Positions 24,121 through 64,000 of a stretch of 64,000 nucleotides of DNA are shown here, piece after piece (positions within the stretch are counted from its first letter, which is position 1; the number at the start of each line of letters is the position of its first letter). Both the position numbers and the translations under genes were made by a program. A model generated the notes under the pieces. That model did not search any database. It was not told where the DNA came from and saw only the letters and a program-made list of their open reading frames with translations. The stretch is from contig NC_054083.1 in NCBI RefSeq assembly GCF_017562075.2, positions 46,408,942 to 46,472,941 of the forward strand. Reading direction: 5' to 3'. This DNA is from Anopheles merus (lineage: Eukaryota > Arthropoda > Insecta > Diptera > Culicidae).

Positions 24121-27100
24121 TGTCACCCCCTCATTTAGCGATTCGGAAGGTAATTTTCGTTTTTAAATTAGTTTCCGTAAGAGGGATTTTTTTTTCTTTA
24201 CAAATTATGACTCGAATTTTGAAGACTGATTTCTTTGCTACCGAACCGTGGCTAAAGGGGGTGGGGGGGGGGGAGGTGTTTGAAGGGGACAGAGAAAATC
24301 AACACATGCACTGTTAAAAGAATACTACAGAAACATAATATATAATTGCAAACAAACAATCAAACAAAAAATCCTAAATCTAAGATATATCACTGGAAGT
24401 GGAATTAGCATTTGAATGTTAATGCTACCTGTTGTTGTTGCTGTTGTTGTTGTTGTTGTTGTTTGCATTCCTTTCCGTTTTTCGATCCGTTTCTTCTTCC
24501 GCAAGTTTGTGTTTTTCCTCCCCATTGGTTTCAAGTACTCTCCCCTCCGCGTACGTTTGGCGGATGAGTTTTGACATGTTTGTTACTTTGACAACAAAAC
24601 CCCCTTTTTTGCTATATTTTTTTTCTCTTTTCAACGCACGGAAGTAAAAGGGGTTCATGCATGGCACCATAAGATTACGCTTCCCTTTTCGCACACCCTT
24701 TCCCAAGAGGTCGTTCTGTCTGGATCGGTCTGGTTCTGGAAACGAGAACAATTCCACTCTCTCTCTCTTTTTCTCTCTTTTTTTTCTCTCTCAATCGCTT
24801 TCTGTGCAAGTGTGTGCGGTGTAAACTATGTGTTAATTTAAACATTTCCCTTCGCTTTTCGTTCCCTTGCACCAAACTGTTAAAAGTTTGGACGCGTTAC
24901 GGAGCGTTACGGATCAGACTGCGTATGATTCTGCCCCCCCCTTTGTCCGCTTTCCCTTTTTCCCACGCTTGTAGTCGTAGTAGTAGCAGTAGTAGTATTA
25001 GTAGTAGTAGTAGCAGTAAGTAGGCCCGTGTAAACAACAATCTACTAACAATAAATTAAATTTTGCACACTCTCTAATTTTGCACACCTGCCTACAGCTT
25101 CCAGAAACCGAAGATCACCAAACACACTCGCCAAAGCCACACACAAACACACACATTCCTATTTTCTCTCTTCCTCTCTTTCTCGCTCTCTTTCGCATAC
25201 CGGATTGTATTCATCTTTGCTTAACTCTCCATCTTCTTTTCCCACAATCACAGATAGTTCAAACAATTGGGTTAGCATTCCGTGCGCTACTACACTTCAC
25301 AGTTGACCGTTTTTTCCTACTATTACTTTTTGCTTTTGCTTTTAATTTGTCTCTGTGTTTGTCTCTCTATTGCGTAACGACTTCCGGCTCGTTTCACACA
25401 CACATACACACAGATAACCACACAACCACGACTGTGGTGGGGGCAATCTTCTTCTTCATTATATGGTGATTGCATCCCTCTCCCAACGTTCTATTTTCAC
25501 GCTTGGGCGCAACAAACCATACCGTACCATCACTACTGTACAACGAATCATTCCTTCTCGCGCACGTTCTATCGCAAAAACAACATTTCCGCATTTGACA
25601 ACACCTGCGCACCAAAACACAACAAACAAAAAAAAAACAACCTTCGCACATACACACTCAAAAATGTACACTTTTGTTTCTGGACTTGATCGAATGATTT
25701 TGAAAGAAAGAAAAAAATATTGGCATTATTTTCAGTTCGATCGGCTCTCTATGATACAGCGTACAGTGGCTTACCATACGTACCATGTGTCTGATTGAAA
25801 TTGAGTAATAATGCGTTTGTAAATAAAAAAATACAAAAAATACAGCAGCCATGAACTAGGCAGAGCACATTTTAACTTGATAATGCCACATACCATGCCG
25901 ATAGGCGTGCTACGAAAAGGAGCTACTTTTGTGCTGCAAATGGCACACGCTTTCGAAAGCGGTAACAATGCCGCCTAACAGTATGCAACTCGCATGCCAA
26001 AACTCGACTCGTTTGCAACGATTCGGGGAAATTCATACTGCTCTTCGTTACGTCCGCGTGATATCAGTTGCTCGTCCGACACTACCGAAAGCAACACAAT
26101 ATCAGGGACTGAGAGTGTTCCCGTGTTCTGATACACCGTCTGGCACACTGGCACGGCGTCAACAAAGTGTCTTGCGAGTGGATGTGCGGTGCGTGTAGAA
26201 GAATTTGTTAACTAGTGTTTAAGAATCCATGCGTAGGTTGTTTTCTTGCGGGCTTGATTCTATGTTCCTATTTTGAAACGATAAAAAAACTGCTTCTTCC
26301 ACTTCTTCATGCTTCTTTTTTTTTAAATCTTGGTTATAACTGTTGTTTGCATCCCGTTTGCCCGCTACAGTTTCGGTACGGTAGCAGGCTAGGTGATTGA
26401 TTTTAAGTTAATTATTTACATAATGTTTTCATGACCGATTCGATTCTTCCATTCCTGCTGCTTAAATCTGCACGCATTTCCTTATTCATCTTTTTATTCC
26501 ATGTTTCTTTTAGTATGGATTAGTAGAAAGATAAGATGATCATATCGTGATTCTAGGATGAGTTTGTTTTTGTGATTTTTTTTTGCTTTGCTTTTTAATT
26601 CGGTTTTTTGATAATGGTCTAGCTACGATATTGATCTGCTTTTCTTGTTTTTTTTTTTTGTTAACGACTAATTAAAGTAGACATACTCGTTTGAGAAGAG
26701 ATGATAGAGAGATAGAGAAAGAGAGAGAGAGAGAAAGAGAGAGAGAGTAAGAGAGAAATAGACGAAATGGAACGTCGTGCAGAATGATCCAATGACTGAC
26801 AAGGGGTTTGAAAACAAATCTTGATTTCTACGCAATAAAAAAAACACATTTTCGAATTAAATAAATGACAGTGGAAGAATCATCACGGCATTAAACCAAT
26901 AGAGCGCACTACACTTACGCCCCCTCTCTTTGTGTTATCGGTTGGCTCGAATGACTTCTGAAATCCTACAAACAAAACCCCACCATGACACGTCCACGAG
27001 AGATCAAGTTTCGAAACGTGATCTTTCGGTTTGAGATTTGCTGAGCAGCCTGTTTAGCTGCACCGTGTGTATACACAAACACACACACACATCATAAAAA

Positions 27101-27700
27101 TAAAAGAAGCTGGGCCTTTTCGCGTATAGCTGCCGGGGTATGATCAACCGGAAGCACCTCTGGTGCTGAATTCCAATGCTAGTAACACGAAACAAACCCC
27201 AACCATCGTAGTAATAGGAAAGCTGCCCACTATCAAAGCTGAATTTCGTTTCGTTCCCGCTCTCCTAACAGTTGACTTAACGAGTGACACAGAAAAGAAT
27301 GAAACATCAAATAGTAAAACAGACCGTGCATGACTTATCCTTGCGATTGCAGTGACTCCGAAGGGTATCACACGGCCGTCCCACACCAAGACGGGCTGCG
27401 GGAATACTAATGCATTGACTATAAATCGGTTGTCAGCACACGCAAGGGGGAACACGCCAAACACACGCCTTTCGGTACTTAATTGACGACCTTTCCGCCT
27501 GAACTGGGTTGCGTTGCGCCGGCTCGAGGAAGATCGTGTGTACGCCGCAGCAGTGTGTACGTAGTATTTCGCAGCCATATTTCGTATTTTCATGCTACAC
27601 TCTTTCTTACGCTTGCTTCTCGAAGGGTGTGTCGTGTTAATCCAGAGCAGGGACAGGAGGACGGGTGTGTGTGTGTATGTGTGTGCGCGCCAACAGTCCC
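24121..27700 (-). other. dally: Downstream region and probable long 3'UTR of dally
   Basis: About 3.6 kb after the dally stop codon on the minus strand, without coding features. It has UTR-like composition with many homopolymers, a GTT trinucleotide run near 24430-24462, GTA/GCA trinucleotides near 24973-25018, and CT/GA runs near 24755-24790 and 26701-26755. Several minus-strand AATAAA motifs exist (for example near 26490), so the transcript end is unresolved and may reach the tandem duplication. Confidence 0.4.
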
Positions 27701-58074
<30,374 letters not shown>

Positions 58075-61000
58075 CTGATAAATAGGAGAGAGAGAGAGAG
58101 AGATACCAATTCCAGTTAGTAAATAATAAAAATGTTAATCCAAACAAGCGGCTAGTTTGCACAATTGGCATAATTAATGAGATGAATTGGAAGTGAATTT
58201 AATTTGTGAACGTTTCGTTTGTGTTCCTTCCGTGTACACAATAATGTCCAATGGAGCGTTTCTGAGCGCCTGAAAAGTAATTCTTAAAACACTACTTGAA
58301 GTACTATCTCGCTTTGCAAAATCATCAACCAAGAGCAAAGAAATACGTGCCAGAATGTCGATCGGAGTTGATTTGTATTTTTTTATTTATTCTTTACTCG
58401 AGATTAAAGCGGTAGAGGAAGCGCACGCAAAAAAAAACGGAGAGCAAACTACTCGACACTGTGACGACCCAACGCACAGGCCGCGTATCTCATTAGCGTG
58501 GAAACACTCTCGCTTAGATTTATTTTCCAAAACTCATCCCGGCTCCCACTTTTAACCTACACAACACGATGCCGTACAAATAGTGGTGGTCGTTGTGGCC
58601 ACTGTCGGCATGTTCCGTTACGTAAGTAATGGAAAACGCGCAAAGCCCTTTTTGCCACTGCCAGAATTCTTGCCATACCGTTTGGCAGAAAACCAACCGA
58701 GGGATGCAAGAAGGGTAAGGGAAAAGCTAGGACCAAAGTGAATGAGAGAACAAACAAACCACGAGCCTGGAGCGCACCCGAGACGCGGTCGGGCACGAAA
58801 AGCCCACCTTCAAAAAGTGTGCGAATAATGGATATAAAGGCGCGTTGATGGCATCACCGCCGTCGTCCGTATCGTCGCCCCGTCGCCATCATCATCACCA
58901 TCATCCGCTTCATCACGGGACCTAGCCGACCTAGCTCTTGTGGCGCTTTTCATATGCCCAGAGCGCCGTGTGTAGTTTTTTCCACGTTGTAATGGATTTT
59001 TTTGTTTGCTGGTTGGCTTCACTTCGCTCGCTGGAGACTCACGCTGGCAGCATCATCCCCACGGTCGCGGAGGACGCAAATTTTGCGCATGTCCATCGCG
59101 TACCAGAAAACGCGTGTGGCTGTTACGGGTAAGCAGGGCACATGCCTGGCCAACCTTCAACACTATCCCATTTGCTGCGTACATTTTTGCATCACTTACG
59201 AGATAGCGTTACGTAAAGAGAATTGAAATTGGGTTACTGCTACGTTCAGTTCCTTTTTGTTTTCTTCTTTTACTATGCGATGGATAGAAAAACGGTATCG
59301 AAATAAAGGTGAACGAGAGCAAATGGTTGGTTTTAAATTACACACACACACATTCTTATCAAATTGGAGTCAGATGAAGACTGCCGGTGCTTAGATTTCA
59401 TTCACTACATTAACTCGCACGCGTCTGTGCTGCCTTCTCCTGCCATTCGGGCTGGCTGTATACGAGTATGAAACAATAGCAGCGCATAACAATCATAACA
59501 ACCCCACTATCAAATGATCACAGCCGCCAGGAAACGACAACCAAACGCGACCACGAGGCCTGGCTCTAAGAAGGCTTTAGAAACGCGTCCACGAGGACTT
59601 GCGACGGCAAACTCCTGCGGCTCCTAGCGCCATTCTAAATTTCAAGCACCCCGATCCCTCTTGGCTGATATGCGCGTGTGTGTGTGTGTGTTTAGAAGTA
59701 GCTTCATCTAGCAATACAGCTTCGAGTTCACTGTACGTGGTGTGTGAGGTTTCCGGATTTGTCTTCAATTCGCTTCACTTCCCTCTTGTTGGCTGTGCAA
59801 GAGTGTGCGCTGGCAGAAGAGTCCTTATTTTTACAAGTTCACCCCCAACCGTGTTGGAGTTTTCATTCTACGCCGAGCTCTGTATACAACAGCGCGAAGA
59901 CTGTCACTTGTGTAGGAAGCATTTTGTTTTGTTTTTGTCGCTCTGTACTTTTTCCAACAACCCACAGCACCATTCGAGCGGTGGTGGTGGGAGTTGGTCG
60001 TGAAGTGTGTGTAATAAAGTCAAGTGGATTTTGAAGACTCGGGGGGGTTTGTTTGCGAATGCATTCGGTTTGCAAGCATTTTCTTAGCATCACCGTGCTT
60101 TCTTTCGGTTAATTTAATTTTGATGCAAAGCGAATTAAATGAATTATGATTTAGAAGAATGGCAACATTATCTTTAACAAATGTCTTATGTATGGCACGT
60201 ACATTGCTGCTTCGTTTGCCATCTTATTGTGGTCAGCATCAGCAGAATAAATTGTGAAAAATCAAAATAAATTATAAAGCCTTCTTTACAGCCGCATTAT
60301 CATTTCTTGCGAATGTCTTCATCCCCGGCAAAACAGTACAACCAAATAAAAAACACAGTTGACTGTGAGATGATTTGCATTAACAGCCTCTTAATTAAAT
60401 ATTAATCTATTATAAATGGACCGAAACTCATCCCGCAAAGTTTTTTCCTAGAAACAATTTTAACACAAATAAAACAACCGGACCGGCCGGACCTGCCTTC
60501 GCATCAAAGTGAAATAAAATCTGTCACCAGGCACTGTTTTCCTCCCGGATTGAGGCTCATTTGCTTTTGAGAACCGCCGCTCCTAATGTTACGTTTCATC
60601 TGATTCCAATATTTCTCCCACCGCAGCGGCCCAGCAGCAAGGATCAACAACTGCCCCAGCAACCGTTGACGGTGCTTGACGAGGCTCCCTTTCTACCCAA
60701 GTGCCCGGGTGCTCTTGTAAGCGTAGAGCTTCCAGACACCAGAGCACCCGGGCACCATCTGTTTTGCCATCTGCGCTCATCAAGGTATCGCATCTCCGCT
60801 AGATGTGGCAAAACTCGCCGCAGAAAATGCTGGATGGGTGTACGATTTCCGCTGTTCGTTTTCCATCTTTTCTGGCTTTTCTGCTTTTGCAACGATTTTC
60901 CCTCCATTCTCTCCACACATACACAGCTATACACAGAATACGTCTCTTTCACTCTCTTCACCGTTGGTGAAAGTATGCTGGGCTTATCCGGGTCTGTTCC

Positions 61001-64000
61001 TCGTTCATTTCAGCTCGAACGAAATCCGGGACCGTGGTGAGGCACAGGCCCGCTCGAACGTGAAACGCAACAACAACAAAAAATCTATATATCCGGTACT
61101 GGTGCTGGCCTTGCGGGAAGCGTATTTCAACGTCTGTGGATGTGAAGAGGAAGAACAATTCAAAGTCTACCATTCCCCGGCTCGGTGGTGCTCAGCGTTT
61201 GCCAGGAAATGGAATTGTCATTTTATTTCACATTGCTCCAATTTCCTTTCGACCATTGTGCGCGCCTCATCCATCCATTCTGCTTGTGCCTCGGGAACCC
61301 GGCAAACCCCGGCACTACACCGCTGGCTAATGGTTTTCCCTCTACCCAGCCCGCCAGCCCGCTACCAGGAAACGGGCAAAAGCGAGAGCAAGATGATGTT
61401 TGGTCGTATTCTGTGCATTATTGGTCGACAGAAATTCTATTTGCTTGAAGCACTTGTGCGAAAAGCTCGTTCCATGGGGAAGTGTGCAGTGGAGAACCGG
61501 AGCAACGAACATGGGTGTGATGCTATTAATGCACAGCAAGCACTATAGGGGAAATGGTTTTACATATTCATAATGCGAAATTTAATTTTAATTCCCTGAA
61601 AAACCTACACTCCCTGTCCTGGGATCTCACCATGAGATGGGGGGGCTCATCATAGCGAAAGCCCGACACACCAGACAGGCGAGCGTTTGACTGGTGGATA
61701 AGGATTTTGCTGGTAGCTCGAAACCATTCGCCAAGCAGCTTGTTAAGAGTTTTCCGAACTCGACCCGAACTCAATTTCCAAAGCAAGTGATTGATGGTGG
61801 AGTATCTGCCGGTGCAAGAGGTCGTCCGGTACGGAGCGTTGATGGAAGAGTTGACGAGGGAAGTGGTGGTTTGGTGCGCTGAGTTGGGGAAGCAGCGATC
61901 GATTGGCTAGCACTAAATGATGGATTGGTTGCTCTCTTGTGATAAAATTTCAATTAGCTGCAGTCAACTATCGATCGAAATTGATGCTATTCTCGCCTTT
62001 GGAAAGCTCGAAACAGATTTTTTGACGAGTATTTTGGCATGCTTTACAAACTTGTTCTACATAACAAAGTTTAGTAAATATCAGCAACAACGAAAACCGA
62101 CCAAAATGACTAAATGACCAGGCGCCTCCTTTAATTTCATTCCAAAAATGGTAACACATTTTTCGCGCGGTATAAATCTAACACAAAGCCCTTGATTCTA
62201 TGCTGTTGTTCTGCACAGCATACATAAGCCCCCGATATGTGTCACTATTACAATCTCCATAAATCATAAATATGCACACCATTCTAGCGTGTGCTCTTTT
62301 CCCCATACAAATGAACTCCGTACCTAGGTGCGGTGCAAAACATGAGGCAGACCACACTGCCCAAAATCACAACCAAAACACCAATTCTCGAGACCCATTT
62401 GACCGTGAAGCAAAACGAAAACGAATTGGTTCCATATGTGGCTGACAGTCTCTCTCTCTCTCTTTCTCTCTGTGTGTACGTGTGAGCCTAGACTATCTAT
62501 ACTGCATGACGAAACATGATCTAGTGTCCAACGTGTGAGGGCAGGACTGTGCTCCCATTTTCTCTACTGCCAACCTCCTCATCCACCTGTACCAGCATGA
62601 GCGATGATACGTTGATTAGAATCGAATGTGCATCACACCGGAACTGGTTGCCAAAATGGTTGGTCCTTTCCGAAGGTGGGAGGGGGGGGGGAGTGCAGGT
62701 TTGTGGCAAAAGCGTGACAAAATATTGCATGCGACGCTTACATCCCCAAAGCAGCCAAGCAGTTGGCAATCGTGTGCATATATTTCCGGCCTAACGACGA
62801 CACGAGCAATAGAAGCGGCACACCGGTGTCACTGAAATAGGTCAGTGGGAAAAATAATTCTCTCCCGCCCAGTGTGAGTGTGTGACTGTGATTGCACAGA
62901 GAGTAAAAAAAAGAAAAAAAAAAGATTCCGGGACCCCTGGAGGGTTTTTGCTATTATAAATTTGGTTTGTGGGGACTCTCTCCCTCTCTCTCTGTTCTGT
63001 GTTCGCACGCTTGTGTACATGTGTGTGCTTCTGTTCCCTTTATTTAGGGTGTTGGCCGTGACCGTAACGGAAAACGATTTGTTACGGACAGAACGAGCCG
63101 TGTGTGTGTGTTCTATCGGCTGCTGTACTTCTTCCCTGCATACCGGCAAGGACAAACACACAAATCGCTTTGAGGGAGAGATAGTGTGGCGCACCATGGC
63201 AAGCGCCATAATGGCGTTTGCAATTTGTGCCGGCCATGACGAAATGGCTTCTTGCCCTGCGCCCGGCAGCTGTGCCTTTGCCTTTGCAGTGCCCATACCG
63301 CGAACATCTTGACCCATTGCCGAAATTGTCAAATGAGTATTAGAAAATCATTTCTTGCAGGCTGTCTTTTCTTCGCTATTTTCCCCTCCACATGGAACCG
63401 GTAGATTGGCCCGAAGCCAGCAGCAGCATCCGGAGTGGGGCTCTAAATTTGTAGCCCATGCCAAAGGTCGATCGCTTCCGATTTCTGTTTCTGTCTCAGC
63501 TGCCTCGAGCGGATCCCATGGGCTGAACAATTCAATCCCACACGCCCAAAGGAACGGTTGCATTGGCAGGAAAGATTGATAGTCCACACTTGGGACGCGT
63601 CCGCTCCGTTAGAGGAAATACGCCTTATCTGGGAAGCTTTATCAACGCCCAACGGTTTTTGGCATCCCTTTTTACATCCCCAGAATGGTAGAAGCAGGAA
63701 AACCGAAGGGGAAAAAAGCGAAACAAGACAAACGGAAGCTTTATCGATGAAAATGTCTAATCCATGGTGCTGAGCCACACCGGAAATCCAGGATCTTCGC
63801 AACTCTCATTCATCATTTTTCTTTTTCGTCCCGCTCCGTGCGACAGCTCAATCTCATCGCTCTGCTGCCCCCGTCCAAACGGGATGCCCTGGTGCGCCCC
63901 TTGCCGCACCCGCAAGCTAAACGTTAGGACCAGTTGTAAATGAAGCAGAAATGCTTGAAAATCCTTTCCCAAAATTCTCTCATCGTTTTTTATACATTTT
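58075..64000 (-). other. dally: Probable upstream dally intron; signal-peptide exon not found
   Basis: About 5.9 kb upstream of the first visible dally exon. No minus-strand frame gives a signal peptide followed by the expected single cysteine and a DQG-like end, so exon 1 is probably beyond the right edge. Contents seen: a GA run at 58085-58102, a strong inverted repeat at 60701-60755, CT runs near 62451-62470, and unique sequence. No other gene is recognised. Confidence 0.5.
60701..60755. repeat. 15 bp perfect inverted repeat with 25 nt loop
   Basis: GTGCCCGGGTGCTCT at 60701-60715 and its exact reverse complement at 60741-60755. It would form a GC-rich hairpin in RNA or a cruciform in DNA. 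Each arm contains CCCGGG, itself a palindrome. Confidence 0.8.

Noticed and set aside
60805..61548. 247-codon plus-strand open frame
   Set aside because: It begins without an ATG, has no domain or compositional signature, overlaps open frames in other registers, and contains translated simple repeats. Probably chance.

Overview
This is an animal nuclear genome segment, almost certainly from an Anopheles mosquito and probably the An. gambiae complex. The genes have spliced exons with GT-AG introns and animal-type products (RpL8, Ndfip, Mcm7 and the glypican Dally). A 201 bp tRNA-derived SINE of the SINE200 type sits between 11 bp target-site duplications. Long CA and GA microsatellites are frequent. 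There are no operons, CRISPR arrays or bacterial signals.

Layout from left to right: (1) 3-623 (+), the C-terminal end of a low-complexity protein I cannot name, followed by a 3'UTR of about 1.9 kb. (2) RpL8 (+): promoter and non-coding first exon at about 2817-2984, coding exons 3318-3455 and 3545-4192. (3) Ndfip (-): one coding exon 6508-7206 with a long 3'UTR, and a probable 5'UTR intron that holds a 205 bp CA tract. (4) Mcm7 (+): three coding exons between 8946 and 11271, with an E2F-type site upstream. (5) 11.6-27.7 kb: no convincing coding sequence. It holds degenerate GACTCCGAAC-type arrays, a 227 bp foldback MITE with TA target sites, and a near-perfect tandem duplication of 1,639 bp. 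(6) 27.7-58.1 kb (-): dally, the heparan-sulfate proteoglycan co-receptor. I reconstruct seven exons with consistent phases. Two introns are very large (about 19.8 and 7.3 kb). (7) 58.1-64 kb: probably the next upstream dally intron. The signal-peptide exon was not found and probably lies beyond the right edge.

The genes are neighbours without a shared pathway: ribosome biogenesis (RpL8), Nedd4-ligase adaptor and trafficking (Ndfip), the replicative helicase (Mcm7), and morphogen reception (dally). The window is mostly non-coding. I found no new multi-gene system. The observations most worth following are the 1.64 kb tandem duplication downstream of dally, the foldback element built of 21 bp subrepeats, a strong 15 bp inverted repeat near 60.7 kb, and two short signal-peptide-like reading frames inside the large dally intron.
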